The notes below the pieces were generated by a model. The model was not told where the DNA came from. It searched no databases and worked only from the letters and a program-made list of their open reading frames with translations. A stretch of DNA of 64,000 nucleotides, taken from contig NZ_CP116413.1 of NCBI RefSeq assembly GCF_030064675.1, positions 157,001 to 221,000 of the forward strand, given 5' to 3'. Of the stretch, positions 10,138 to 19,806 are shown in pieces (within the stretch, counting starts at the first letter, position 1; every line of letters begins with the position of its first letter). The translations under genes and the position numbers were made by a program. The DNA is from Crossiella sp. CA-258035. Lineage in GTDB: Bacteria > Actinomycetota > Actinomycetes > Mycobacteriales > Pseudonocardiaceae.

Positions 10138-13044
10138 CTAGCGGTTCGCATAATCCTCACGCTGCTCCTCCACCGACGGCACGATCGGCTGCCGCCACCC
10201 CCACTCCCACCCGCCCATCGACCGTTCCCGCAGCTCCAGCCGGTACCCGTCCCCGCCGAACGGGTACTCGTACCGGATCAGCGCCCCCCAGTCATCGCCC
10301 ATCCGCCTGCTCCGCTCCGGCAGCCCGGCGAACCGGGTCGGCAGCTCGGGGCGGGCCGCGGCGGCCTGGTGGGCAGGCAGGAACGAGCCGCCCTGGGGTT
10401 CCTCGCGGGCGATGCCGGGGACGCCGAAGGGCAGGCAGGCGGCGCCGTAGCGCTTGCAGCGGTCGCGGATGCGGGGGACCAGCACGTACTCCGGGGCTTC
10501 GGTGAGGCCGTGGCTGATCTTGGCCGCGCGCAGGCAGGGGAAGGCCAGGGACAGCTGCCAGTCGATCATCACCGGGCGGTCCTGGCCGAGCAGGGCCAGC
10601 AGCGGGTGCGCGCTGCGCAGGCGGGGGGCGGTCGTGGCCAGCCAGCCGCCCGCGCCGACCGTGCCGTCCCGCAGCCGGATGCGGACCTGGGTGGCGCCCT
10701 GCGGCGGGTTCAGCCCGGACTCGCGCCAGTCCGGGCTGTCCAGCACGTCGGTGAGGGTCTGTTCGGCGAGCACCTGGCCCTGGTGTCCGAAGTGGACGGA
10801 CGCGTTGTTGCCGCCGGTGAGCTTCCCGGCCAGCTGCACCGAGATGTCCTGGCCAGGACCGAGCGCGGGCAGCGCGAACCAGGGGGTGATGACCTCGCCG
10901 GTGAACCACTCGTGGCCCGGACCGCCCAGCCTGCCGAAGGTGCCCCACACCGGCTGGTCCTCCGGCGGCGGGTTCGGCGCGCCGCCGGGGGAGGGAGCCG
11001 TGCCCTGCGGGACCAGCCGCTGGTAGACCAGGGTGCTGACCTCGTCGGCCATCCCGCAGCTGCGGCCGGTCACGTGCCGGACGTTCTCGGTGGCCATGGA
11101 CCAGGAGTCGCGCAGCCGCCAGGTGGACAGCGCCACCGTGCCGATGGTGAGCAGCAGGCTGGTGGCCAGGCCCAGCACCAGGACCATCCGCGGCGCGGGC
11201 AGCAGGTCGCGCCAGAGCCAGGCCAGGCCGAGGCCGATCGCCAGCCACAGCAACGGGTTCGCCAGGATCGAGGGCAGCTTGGGGTCCACCCCGAACTGCG
11301 AGTAGCCGTACCAGGTGTTCGGCCCGGCCAGCGCCAGCGCGACCAGCACCGCGCTGGCCGCGGTCAGCGCCAGCCCGCCGCGCCAGGTGTGCCCGGCCAG
11401 CCGCAGCGCCGCGGGCAGCTCGGCCAGCACCAGCGCGGTGACCAGGGTGGCCAGCGCGGTCAACGAGCCGAAGTGGTGCGTCCACTTCGACGGCGCCAGC
11501 CACAGCAGGCCGATCCCGGCGGCCAGCGCGATCGCCGGGCCGACCGCGGCGGTCAGCGGCGGCAGCCCCCCGCCCCGGTTGCGGATGCGCAGCCGCAGCA
11601 CCGGCAGTAGGAGGAGCAGCCCGAGCGCCAGCAGCACCGGCAGCCGCCGGGCGAAGGAGCCCATGCTGCCCTCGTCCAGCAGGAAGAAGTACCGGACGAC
11701 CTCCTCGTGCCAGTGCAGCGCGGGGCCGATCTCGCTGTGCACCCTGGTCGCCTCCAGCACCGCGCCCAGGCTGGTGTCGGCGAACACCGCGGTCAGCCCG
11801 GTGCTCGCGCAGGCCAGCACCAGCAGCGCGCCCCGCCTGGCCCGCAGCAACCGGCTCAACGGCCGGGCCAGCCCCAGGAACGGGGTGAACGCGATCAGCC
11901 CGCTCGGCGTGATCGCCGCGCACAACCCGGCCAGCGCGGCCGCCACACCCAGCGGGAACACCCGGCCGTGCGCCAGCGCGCGCAGCACCAGCGCGAGCAC
12001 CGAGGCCGAACCCAGCGCCACCCACGGCTCCGGCCGCACGCCGATGCCGAAGGGTAGCAGCCAGCACAGCAGCACCGCCGCGGTCAGGATCCGCGGCTGC
12101 TGCCGGGTCAGCCTGGGCAGCACCCCGCGGCTGAGCACCAGCCAGGTGCCGAAGCAGGCCAGCAGCGAGGGCAGCCGCAGCCACAGCGGCGCCTGGCTGA
12201 CCAGCACCCACGGCGTGAGCAGCTGTTGCAGCAGGCTGAACGGGGCCTCGGTGACGTTGAACCAGTGGTAGTAGTTGCCCACGTACCCGGTGTCCGCCGC
12301 GGCCCGCGCCATCGCCGCGTAGAACCCGTCGTCGTCGGTCATCGGCCCGGCCACCGCCCAGCCGCCGAGCACGGCGAGCATCACGCCGTCCAGCCAGCCC
12401 GGCCGCCGCGGCAGCCAGCGCCTGCGCCGCCGGGAGTCGTTGTGCCACAACAGGAACAGGCAACCGCCGAGCAGGAGCACCTGGGTGCCCAGCAGCAGCG
12501 TCTTCAACAGCGCCGGGCTGCTCTCGAACCGGGCGTCGGTGTGCGCCACCGCGGTCATCCCGCGCGCGGCGGCCGGGGTCAGCGTGGTGGCGAACGCGCT
12601 GAGCTGCGGCGGGTCCCGGTGCGCGGCGGCCAGCCGGTCGCCGTCGAGCTCCACCACGGTCTCGCTGGTGCTGGCCCTGATCCGCAGCACGCAGTCCCCG
12701 GCGGGGGCCGCGCCCTGGTGCAGCGCCAGCCCGTCCGAGCTGATCCGCACCGACCCGGCCCCGGCCAGCACGGTCAGCCCGCGCGCCGCCCCGTGCGCGT
12801 CATCGGGCCGGTGGCTGGCGAAGACCACGGTGTCCGGCTTCGGCTGGCGCAGCGTCGCGCAGGGCAGCCGGACGTCCAGGCTCAGCGGCCGGTACGGCAC
12901 CAGCAGCGCGAGGCTGGACTCCGGCCGGTCCGGCTCCTTGGGCCAGCTGAGCACCGGATCGTTCACCACCACCGGCGCGAACGGCAGCACGAGTCCACAA
13001 AGGACAGTGCTGAGGGCAAGGGCGAGCACGGCACGGGTGTTCAT
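10138..13044 (-). CDS. Emb-type arabinosyltransferase (distal copy)
   Basis: A 968-residue protein of the EmbA/B/C family. After a signal-anchor (MNTRAVLALALSTVLCGLVL) comes the extracytoplasmic VNDPVLSWPKEP stretch, then a multi-helix GT-C region with the conserved acidic loop GPMTDDDGFYAAMARAA and YVGNYYHWFNVTEAPF, and a C-terminal carbohydrate-binding-like domain. Such enzymes add arabinofuranose from decaprenylphosphoryl-arabinose to cell-wall arabinan and are ethambutol targets in mycobacteria. The ATG at 13044 overlaps the stop of the upstream paralogue (TCAT on the plus strand). The open frame runs upstream of this ATG inside the neighbour but is not coding. Which of EmbA, B or C it resembles most cannot be judged by eye. 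Confidence 0.92.
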   Translation of the reverse strand: MNTRAVLALALSTVLCGLVLPFAPVVVNDPVLSWPKEPDRPESSLALLVPYRPLSLDVRLPCATLRQPKPDTVVFASHRPDDAHGAARGLTVLAGAGSVRISSDGLALHQGAAPAGDCVLRIRASTSETVVELDGDRLAAAHRDPPQLSAFATTLTPAAARGMTAVAHTDARFESSPALLKTLLLGTQVLLLGGCLFLLWHNDSRRRRRWLPRRPGWLDGVMLAVLGGWAVAGPMTDDDGFYAAMARAAADTGYVGNYYHWFNVTEAPFSLLQQLLTPWVLVSQAPLWLRLPSLLACFGTWLVLSRGVLPRLTRQQPRILTAAVLLCWLLPFGIGVRPEPWVALGSASVLALVLRALAHGRVFPLGVAAALAGLCAAITPSGLIAFTPFLGLARPLSRLLRARRGALLVLACASTGLTAVFADTSLGAVLEATRVHSEIGPALHWHEEVVRYFFLLDEGSMGSFARRLPVLLALGLLLLLPVLRLRIRNRGGGLPPLTAAVGPAIALAAGIGLLWLAPSKWTHHFGSLTALATLVTALVLAELPAALRLAGHTWRGGLALTAASAVLVALALAGPNTWYGYSQFGVDPKLPSILANPLLWLAIGLGLAWLWRDLLPAPRMVLVLGLATSLLLTIGTVALSTWRLRDSWSMATENVRHVTGRSCGMADEVSTLVYQRLVPQGTAPSPGGAPNPPPEDQPVWGTFGRLGGPGHEWFTGEVITPWFALPALGPGQDISVQLAGKLTGGNNASVHFGHQGQVLAEQTLTDVLDSPDWRESGLNPPQGATQVRIRLRDGTVGAGGWLATTAPRLRSAHPLLALLGQDRPVMIDWQLSLAFPCLRAAKISHGLTEAPEYVLVPRIRDRCKRYGAACLPFGVPGIAREEPQGGSFLPAHQAAAARPELPTRFAGLPERSRRMGDDWGALIRYEYPFGGDGYRLELRERSMGGWEWGWRQPIVPSVEEQREDYANR

Positions 13045-15908
13045 CTCGGGGCCCTGTTCGGGTCGGTGCGGCCGGAGTAGTCCTCGTTCGCGATGCCCGG
13101 CCCGCGCCACCAGCCGGGCCGGATCCGGTGCTCGACGCGCACCGCGTGCCCGTCCAGCCGGTAGTCGTAGGCCAGGTCGACGAACCGCCCCCACGGCCGC
13201 CCCGGCAGGTGGGTGGACACCCCTCGGTACCCGGCGACGGAGAGCAGGTTCGCGTACGCCCCGCCCCACCGCGGGTCCCTGGTGATCGCGGCCATGTCCG
13301 CGTAGTCCTTGTCCGCCAACAGGACCCTGGCCGGTGGCTCGGCGAGGCCGTTGGCCAGCACCGGCGGCCGGGCGCAGGGCAGGGCGAAGGAGATCGGCCA
13401 GTCCACCAGCGTCGGCCCGTCGTCGGCGCCGGTGTCGGCGGCCAGCGGGTGGGTGTGCTCCCGGCCGGGCGCGGACACCGCGAGCCAGCCGCCCCGGCCC
13501 ACGCTGCCGTCCACCGCCAGCACCCGCACCCTGGCCGTCCCGGAGCTCATCGCGGTGCCCAGCACGAAGTCCCGCCACTCCGGGCGGTCCAGCTCGTCGT
13601 CCAGCCGCACCGAGACCGCCGCCGCACCGGGCAGCTCGACCTCGGCGCGCAGCTCGTTGCCCCGCCCGGTCAGCCCGGCCGCGGACACCACCAGCACATC
13701 GCCCGGCCCGACCTCGGCGGTGTGCCAGCCGGTGCTCAGCCGCCCGGTGCCGCGGTCCAGGTCGGCGAAGCTGCCCCACACCGGCCCGGTCCTGGGCGGC
13801 GGCGGGGACTCGCCGGGGAACCCGCTACCGGGCAGGAACCCTTGCACCGCGGGCTTTTCCTCCGCACGCATCGGCTCTCGGTCGGTGCGCACCCTGATCG
13901 CGTCCCCGATGCCGCAGGCCGAGCGCAGCGACCACGGCTCGCGCACCGCGGTGAAGGTGAACAGCCCGACCGCCAGCAGCACCGCGAACACCATCGACAC
14001 CTGGGCCAGCCCGGCGGCCGCCCAGTCGAGCGTGGCCCGCCACCGCCGGGCCATCAGCAGCCCGGCCAGCAGCCCGACCGCCAGCAGCAGCACCGGATTG
14101 CCCAGCACCCCGCCGAAGAGCTGCACGTGCCGGAACGGCATGCCGCGGTCGGAGTAGGACCACCACCAGTTCGGCCCGTGCCAGGCCACTCCGAGCAGCA
14201 GCACCACCAGCGCCAGCGAGCCCAGCCGCAGCAACCAGCCCGCCCGCGCCTCGGCGAGCAGCCGCGGCAGGCTGCCGAACGCGCAGGCCAGCGCGAGCGC
14301 GCCGAAGACCGCGAGCGCGCCGAAGTGCTGGGTCCACTTCGAGGGCGAGAGCGCCAGCACGCCAAAACCCAGGGCCAGCCAGACGTAGGGCCAGGTGGCC
14401 GCCCCGGCCAGCGCGCTGCCGCGGTACCGGCTGCGCAGCACCGCGATGAGCACCAGCGCGGCGATGCCGAGCAGCACCGGCACCCGGCGCAGCACACCGC
14501 CCTGCTCGCCGACCCCGCCGAGCAGCGCCTGGTACCGCTGGATCTCCAGGTACCAGGGCGAATGCGCGCCGTACCAGCCGTGCACCGCGGTCGCCTCCAG
14601 CAGCCCGCCCAGGCTGATGTCGGCGAACACCAGCGGCAGCGCGATCGACCCCGCGCCGACCAGCAACGCGCACAGCGTGACCCGCTCGGCGGTCCCGGAC
14701 AGCCCGCGCAGCACCGGGGGCAGCGCCAGCAGCGGCGGCACCAGCGCCAGCAGCCCACTCGGCGTGATGGTCACCGCCACCCCGCCGACCAGCGCCGCAC
14801 CGGCCAGCCAGGCGGGCGCCTGGTCCAGCCGGGCGCGCACCGCGGCGTAGCCGGCCAGCGCGGTGGCCAGCGCGATCTGCGGCTCCGGCCGCACGCCCAG
14901 GTCCAGCGGCAGCCACCAGCACAGGAAGGCCGCGGCCAGCAGCCAGCCGGGCGCGTGCACCGCGGGCGCGGCGGCCTTGATCCGGCGCAGGATGCCGCGC
15001 AGCAGCCAGAAGCTCAGCGCCCCGGCCAGCACCGAGGGCGCGCGCAGCCACAGCGGGTGCAGCGAGATCGCGCTCCACTCCGCGAAGAACCGTTGCAGCG
15101 TGCCGAAAGGAGCCTCGGGCACGTTGAACCAGTGGTAGTAGTTGCCGACGTAGCCCAGGTCAGCGGTGTTGCGCGCCATCCACACGTAGAAGCCGTCGTC
15201 GGTGGTCATCGGCCCGACCATCGCCCAGCCCGCGAGCACCCCCGGCACCAGCAGGTCCGGCAGGCCCGGTTTTGGCAAAGTCCTCGGCCGCCGCTGCCGG
15301 AACCGCAGCGCCAGCAGCGCCGCGCAGCCCAGCGCGAGCAGCGCGGACAGCCCGAGCAGCAGGTACTTCACCAGCGTCGGACTGGCCTGGAACCGGGCGT
15401 CGGCGTGCGCGGTGACCTCGATCCGCCCGGTGGCCAGCGCGGGCGGCAGCTCGGTGGCGAACGCGGCCACCTGCGGCACCGGCCCGTCCGCCGCGGCCAG
15501 CTCCAGGCCGTCCCGGCGCACCGCGATCCGCCCGTCCGCCGCGCTCACCCGGTACTGGCATCCGGATCCGCCGACCGGCCCGCCGAAGACCTCCCGCCCG
15601 TTGGCCGACACCTGCACCCGACCGTCCACAGTGGACACGTACAGGCCGGTCAGCCGGGCATCCGCGTCCTGGGGCCGGAAGGTGGCGAACACGGTGGTCC
15701 GCGCCGGCTGGTTCAGCACCGCGCAGGACACGGTCAGCTCCACCCGCAGCGGCCGGTACGGCACGAACAGCGCCACCGTGGACTCCGCGGGCGCGCCCGG
15801 CTTCGGCCAGCTCACCACCGGATCGGCCACCCGCACCGGCAGCAGCGGCAGCACCAGCCCGGTCAGCACCGCGAGCAGAGCCAGCAGCAGCGGCCAGCGC
15901 TGGACCAT
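13041..15908 (-). CDS. Emb-type arabinosyltransferase (proximal copy)
   Basis: A 955-residue paralogue of the following gene with the same order: signal-anchor, ADPVVSWPKPG region, GT-C helices with GPMTTDDGFYVWMARNTADL and YVGNYYHWFNVPEAPF, and a C-terminal domain with SVGRGGWLAVSAPG. Catalytic acidic residues in the TDDGFY loop are present. The ATG at 15908 shares bases with the stop of the upstream epimerase (TGATG), and a GTG at 15911 is an alternative start one codon earlier. The two Emb genes form the end of a minus-strand chain that also carries two SDR epimerases and a GMC oxidoreductase. Likely role: arabinan chain building at the outer face of the membrane. Confidence 0.92.
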   Translation of the reverse strand: MVQRWPLLLALLAVLTGLVLPLLPVRVADPVVSWPKPGAPAESTVALFVPYRPLRVELTVSCAVLNQPARTTVFATFRPQDADARLTGLYVSTVDGRVQVSANGREVFGGPVGGSGCQYRVSAADGRIAVRRDGLELAAADGPVPQVAAFATELPPALATGRIEVTAHADARFQASPTLVKYLLLGLSALLALGCAALLALRFRQRRPRTLPKPGLPDLLVPGVLAGWAMVGPMTTDDGFYVWMARNTADLGYVGNYYHWFNVPEAPFGTLQRFFAEWSAISLHPLWLRAPSVLAGALSFWLLRGILRRIKAAAPAVHAPGWLLAAAFLCWWLPLDLGVRPEPQIALATALAGYAAVRARLDQAPAWLAGAALVGGVAVTITPSGLLALVPPLLALPPVLRGLSGTAERVTLCALLVGAGSIALPLVFADISLGGLLEATAVHGWYGAHSPWYLEIQRYQALLGGVGEQGGVLRRVPVLLGIAALVLIAVLRSRYRGSALAGAATWPYVWLALGFGVLALSPSKWTQHFGALAVFGALALACAFGSLPRLLAEARAGWLLRLGSLALVVLLLGVAWHGPNWWWSYSDRGMPFRHVQLFGGVLGNPVLLLAVGLLAGLLMARRWRATLDWAAAGLAQVSMVFAVLLAVGLFTFTAVREPWSLRSACGIGDAIRVRTDREPMRAEEKPAVQGFLPGSGFPGESPPPPRTGPVWGSFADLDRGTGRLSTGWHTAEVGPGDVLVVSAAGLTGRGNELRAEVELPGAAAVSVRLDDELDRPEWRDFVLGTAMSSGTARVRVLAVDGSVGRGGWLAVSAPGREHTHPLAADTGADDGPTLVDWPISFALPCARPPVLANGLAEPPARVLLADKDYADMAAITRDPRWGGAYANLLSVAGYRGVSTHLPGRPWGRFVDLAYDYRLDGHAVRVEHRIRPGWWRGPGIANEDYSGRTDPNRAPR

Positions 15909-16942
15909 CACCGCATGATCTTCTTGAGCAGGGTCAGCGCGCCCTGCTTGGCCGGGGACCGGTGGTGCGAGGCCCCGGCGCCGGCCAGCGCGCCCCGGTT
16001 GGCCAGGAACCAGTCGTAGGAGTCGGCGAACATCGCGTCCGTGGAGTACTCGGCCCGCCAGCCCAGGTCCCGCTCGGCCGCCGAGGTGTCGAACCACAGC
16101 GACTTGGAGTACATGATCCAGTGGTACGGCCCGAACGGGGTCAGCCCCAGCTTGGCCGAGGCCCGCATGCCCAGCGCCGCCGGACCCACCGGCAGCGAGC
16201 GCACCTTCGAGCCGGTGCCCGCGTGCGCGCACAGGTTCTCCAGCGCCGCCCGCATGGTGCCGAACTCCCGCGCGCCGATGTTGTAGGTGGCCGGTCCGGC
16301 CCGCTTCCCGGCCAGCGCGCAGGCCTCGGCCAGGTCGTTGGCGTGCACGAACTGGTAGACGTTGTCGCCGCTGCCGAAGACGAAGACGTCCGCGCCGTCG
16401 GCGATCCAGTCGAACAGGATGCCGAAGATGCCCAGCCGCCCGTGCCCGAGGATGGTCCGCGGCCGCACGATCGAGACGTCCAGGCCCCTGCTCACCGCGG
16501 CCCGGCACAGCAGCTCACCGGCGTGCTTGGCCCGCCCGTACTCCTCCGCCGGTCGCGGCTGGGTGTCCGGGAACACCGGATTCTCTTGTGGCACACCAAA
16601 AACCGCCGAGGAGGAGGTGTAGACGACCTTGCGCACCCCGGCGTCGGCGCAGCCGCGCAGCAGGGTCTCGGTGCCGCCCACGTTCACCGACTCGAACAGC
16701 CCGGCGTCGCGGGCCAGCGGGACCTGGGCCACGTTGTGGTAGACCACGTCCACGTCCTCGCAGGCGTGCTCCACCGCGTTGGCGTCGCAGATGTCCCCGC
16801 GCACGAAGTCCACCTCGGCCGGCCGGTCGTCCGCGTCGTTGAGGTCGAGCACCCGCACGTCATCGCCGCGCTCGCGCAGCCTGCGCACCAGCAGCGAGCC
16901 GAAGTACCCCGACCCGCCGGTCACCAGGGCGGTCTGTGCCAC
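15908..16942 (-). CDS. NAD-dependent epimerase/dehydratase (extended SDR), copy 1
   Basis: A 344-residue extended short-chain dehydrogenase. The Rossmann turn TGGSGYFG is near residues 8-15, and the catalytic area shows TSSSAVFG followed by YGRAKHAGE (YxxxK). These enzymes epimerise, dehydrate or oxidise nucleotide sugars, or act on 3-beta-hydroxysteroids. The GTG at 16942 is chosen because an AGGAG sits 8-13 bases upstream and the Rossmann fold starts at once; the open frame continues further but without homology. It is translationally coupled to the first emb gene, suggesting a cell-wall sugar role, though the substrate is unknown. Confidence 0.85.
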   Translation of the reverse strand: MAQTALVTGGSGYFGSLLVRRLRERGDDVRVLDLNDADDRPAEVDFVRGDICDANAVEHACEDVDVVYHNVAQVPLARDAGLFESVNVGGTETLLRGCADAGVRKVVYTSSSAVFGVPQENPVFPDTQPRPAEEYGRAKHAGELLCRAAVSRGLDVSIVRPRTILGHGRLGIFGILFDWIADGADVFVFGSGDNVYQFVHANDLAEACALAGKRAGPATYNIGAREFGTMRAALENLCAHAGTGSKVRSLPVGPAALGMRASAKLGLTPFGPYHWIMYSKSLWFDTSAAERDLGWRAEYSTDAMFADSYDWFLANRGALAGAGASHHRSPAKQGALTLLKKIMR

Positions 16943-16952
16943 GGAAGTTCTC

Positions 16953-17984
16953 CTACAGGTCGATGCCGCGAGAACGGCACCAGCGGATGCTGCGCCGCAT
17001 GCCCTCGGCCAGCGCGACCTCGGGCCGGTAGCCCAGGTCGGCGGTGGTGGTGGCGATGTCGCAGGCGATGGTCTTGTCCAGCTCGCCGAGCACGTGCAGC
17101 TCCTGGCTGTACCGGCCACCGGACTGCAGCAGCCGGTCCGCGCGCTCGGCCAGCGTGCCGAGCACGAGCGGGAAGCGCAGCTGCCGCTTGGAGATCGCGT
17201 AGCCCTCCTCGCGCAGCACCCGCCGCACGGTGTCCACCACCTCGCGCATGGCGTAGGGCCGCGCATCGGCCACCCAGTAACCGTTGCCGGGCGCCTTGAC
17301 GTGCCGGGACGCCAGCTCGACACCCTGGATCAGGTTGCCCAGGTAGGTCATCGAGCGGCGCATCGACCCGTCGCCGAGCAGCGGGAACCGGCCGTGCCTG
17401 CACAGGCTGAAGAAGGTGGTCTGCCGCGCGGGCTGCCACTCGCCGTAGAACCACGGCGGCCGCACCACGGTGGTCTCCAGGCCGTCGCCGTTGGCGCCGA
17501 GCACCGCGATCTCGGCGTGCATCTTGGACTCGCCGTAGCCCAGGTAGGGCCGGTACGGCTCGGTGTGCCGGAACACCTCGTCGGTGCGCGGGTTCACCCC
17601 GAACGGCGAGTTCGAGGAGATGTGCGTCAGCCTGCGCACCCCGGCGCCGCGGGCCGCGGCCAGCAGCGCCTTGGTGCCGAACACGTTGACCCTGGTGAAC
17701 TCGCTGGTGCGGCGCGGGTGGATCACCCCGGCCGCGTGCACCACATCGGCGCCCTCGGCCCCGGCGAGCAGGCGGCGGGTCACCTCCGCCTCGGCGATGT
17801 CCCCGACGTGCACCGCGGCCCCGGGGTGCACGTCGAGCACGCCCGGCACATCGGCCGCGGCGGGGACCAGCACCCGCACCCGGCGGTCGGTGGTGTCCTT
17901 GAGATGGGCCAGGTAGGCACGGCCGAACCAGCCGCTGGCCCCGGTGAGCACGGTCAGCTCAGCTGGTGGAACGAGGTCGGACAT
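16953..17984 (-). CDS. NAD-dependent epimerase/dehydratase (extended SDR), copy 2
   Basis: A 343-residue protein with Rossmann turn TGASGWFGRAYL, an SSNSPFG catalytic segment and YGESKMHAE (YxxxK), so catalytically intact. It resembles the 3-beta-hydroxysteroid dehydrogenase/isomerase branch as much as sugar epimerases. The ATG at 17984 lies inside the 3' end of the upstream GMC oxidoreductase (31-base overlap). Ten bases separate it from the next SDR, so five genes from the small membrane protein to the second emb likely share one transcript. Function beyond NAD(P)-dependent redox on a sugar or sterol-like substrate is not visible. Confidence 0.83.
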   Translation of the reverse strand: MSDLVPPAELTVLTGASGWFGRAYLAHLKDTTDRRVRVLVPAAADVPGVLDVHPGAAVHVGDIAEAEVTRRLLAGAEGADVVHAAGVIHPRRTSEFTRVNVFGTKALLAAARGAGVRRLTHISSNSPFGVNPRTDEVFRHTEPYRPYLGYGESKMHAEIAVLGANGDGLETTVVRPPWFYGEWQPARQTTFFSLCRHGRFPLLGDGSMRRSMTYLGNLIQGVELASRHVKAPGNGYWVADARPYAMREVVDTVRRVLREEGYAISKRQLRFPLVLGTLAERADRLLQSGGRYSQELHVLGELDKTIACDIATTTADLGYRPEVALAEGMRRSIRWCRSRGIDL

Positions 17985-19423
17985 AGAGGCCTTCTGGAGT
18001 CGAGGCGGCCGGCGAGGAAGTGCCGCACGTTCCGCGCGGCGACCGCCATGATGGTGCCCTGGGGGTTGACGCCGGGCGCTGACGGCAGCAGCGAGGCGTC
18101 GTTGACGTGCACGTTCACCGTGCCGTGCACCCGGCCGTAGGAGTCGGCGCCGCAGCGGGCGAGGTCCTCGCCCATCGGCACCGTGCCGCACAGGTGCACG
18201 GTCATCAGGCTGGCGCGGGCCGGGGTCATGGCCGCGGTCGCGGCGGCGATGCCCGCGGGGTTGGCCACCACCGGCGCGCCGCGGAAGGACGGGTACAGCA
18301 CGCTGGCGCCCGCGGCCAGCAGCAGGTGCATCAGCCGGGCCAGCCCGGTGCGCAACAGCTCGTGGTCGCCGCCGGTGAGCCGGTAGGTGACCAGCGGGTC
18401 GGCGAAGCCGGGCACGGCCAGCACCCGCCCGCGCCCGATGCTCTGGATCGCCGCGTAGTAGACGAAGAGCCGCTCCCAGCGGGCCAGCGCGGGACCGAAG
18501 GCAGGCCAGTTCTCGCTCAGTGCCAGCGCCAGCAACGAGGGCCGGGAGGCCGAGCCACCGAAGGACAGCGCCGAGCCGAACTCCTTGACCTGGTAGACCG
18601 GCACGTCACCGTCGTTGACCGGCTCGTCGAACTCGGCGGTCACCTTCACCGTGGGGTGCACGGACAGGTTGCCGCCGATGTTGCGCCGCAGCCCGGAACG
18701 CTGCAACAGCGCGGGCGTCTGGATCGCGCCCGCGCAGACGAACACGTGCTCGAAGACCACCCGCTCGGTGCGCCCGGTGACCAGGTCCCGCACCACCGCG
18801 GCCACCGCACGGGGCCCGGCCAGCTCCAGCCGCAGCACCCTGCTCCGCTGCCGCAGCTCGGCCCCGGCCGCGATGGCCCTGGGCCAGTAGGTGACCGACA
18901 TGGTCTGCCTGCGCACCTGCCGCCGCCCGTCGCGCTGCTCGCAGACCGCCCACCTGGGCACCTCGAACCCGCGCCAGCCCAGCGCGTCCGCGCCTCGGGC
19001 GAGCACCTGGGAGGAGGCGGGCAGCGCCCACGGCAGGGTGGAGACGGAGAGCTCCTTCTCCACCAGGTCGCTGTGCGGGGACAGTTCGGGCACGTCCAGC
19101 CCGTCGATCCGCCAGTCCCGCGACCAGCCGGCCAGCAGGTCAGCCGACGGCCGGTGGTACAGCCCGGAGTTCACCTCGGACCCGCCGCCGACCCCGCGCC
19201 CCTCGGTGTAGGCCACCGACGGCCGCCCCAGCGCCGCGGTCAGCCCACCACCCCGGTACTGCCGCCGCATCTGCTCCAGCGAGAACGGCGGCACCGAGCC
19301 CGGCTCGGTCCACTCACCCTCCTCGACCGCGAGCACCCGCAACCCGGCCTCGGCCAGCGCCCGCGCGGTGACCGCCCCACCCGGCCCGGTCCCGATCACC
19401 AGGGCATCCCACACCCGGCTCAC
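17954..19423 (-). CDS. GMC-family FAD oxidoreductase
   Basis: A 489-residue flavoprotein starting with the FAD-binding turn GTGPGGAVTARALAEAG near residues 11-27 and a second GMC signature GVGGGSEVNSGLYHRP. The C-terminal GMC region carries HLCGTVPMG and NPQGTIMAVAAR, where the active-site His and FAD contacts sit. GMC enzymes oxidise alcohols (sugars, sterols, choline). It lies between a small unknown membrane protein (4-base overlap) and an SDR (31-base overlap), with emb genes further on, so it may oxidise a cell-wall sugar or lipid alcohol. It is not the FAD_binding_4-type DprE1. Substrate is unknown. Confidence 0.87.
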   Translation of the reverse strand: MSRVWDALVIGTGPGGAVTARALAEAGLRVLAVEEGEWTEPGSVPPFSLEQMRRQYRGGGLTAALGRPSVAYTEGRGVGGGSEVNSGLYHRPSADLLAGWSRDWRIDGLDVPELSPHSDLVEKELSVSTLPWALPASSQVLARGADALGWRGFEVPRWAVCEQRDGRRQVRRQTMSVTYWPRAIAAGAELRQRSRVLRLELAGPRAVAAVVRDLVTGRTERVVFEHVFVCAGAIQTPALLQRSGLRRNIGGNLSVHPTVKVTAEFDEPVNDGDVPVYQVKEFGSALSFGGSASRPSLLALALSENWPAFGPALARWERLFVYYAAIQSIGRGRVLAVPGFADPLVTYRLTGGDHELLRTGLARLMHLLLAAGASVLYPSFRGAPVVANPAGIAAATAAMTPARASLMTVHLCGTVPMGEDLARCGADSYGRVHGTVNVHVNDASLLPSAPGVNPQGTIMAVAARNVRHFLAGRLDSRRPLCPTSFHQLS

Positions 19424-19758
19424 CGGCGCTCCCGCTCAACCGCCCCGGCCAGCCCCAGCCCCCTGGTCAGCCGCACGAACTCGGCCACCACCGGCAGGTT
19501 CAGCCGGTCCACCCGAGGCCCCAGCACCCGCCGCGCCACCAGGTAGCCCACCGCCGCCACAGCCACCCCGCAGCGGAGCAGATCCGGCATGCCCAGCACC
19601 GCCCCGCGCACGTGCGCCACAGCCGCCGCCCGCTGCTCCGCACTGGCCTCCGGCAGGTCCACCCGGAGCAACGCCCCGGTGACCTTCGGCGCAAGCGCCA
19701 CCGCCACCCGGCCCAACAGGCCGGGCAGCTGGCGGTGCGGAGATCGGCGAACGGACAT
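19420..19758 (-). CDS. Small hypothetical membrane-associated protein upstream of the GMC oxidoreductase
   Basis: A 112-residue protein, ATG at 19758, overlapping the next gene's GTG by four bases. It has one hydrophobic segment near residues 62-78 (LLRCGVAVAAVGYLVARRVL) flanked by Arg-rich stretches. The tight coupling suggests it is a small partner of the GMC enzyme, as gluconate and alcohol dehydrogenase complexes often carry small subunits, but no such domain is recognised here. It appears to be the first gene of the minus-strand chain ending at the emb pair. Confidence 0.6.
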   Translation of the reverse strand: MSVRRSPHRQLPGLLGRVAVALAPKVTGALLRVDLPEASAEQRAAAVAHVRGAVLGMPDLLRCGVAVAAVGYLVARRVLGPRVDRLNLPVVAEFVRLTRGLGLAGAVERERR

Positions 19759-19806
19759 CGGGCCGGAGATTACACTCCGCGCCGAAGCGGTTACGCACAG
19801 ACCCGA

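Noticed and set aside
17954-19423. DprE1-type decaprenylphosphoryl-ribose oxidase
   Set aside because: The protein has GMC-family motifs (GxGxxG start, GGGSEVNSG, NPQGT) rather than the FAD_binding_4 fold of DprE1.
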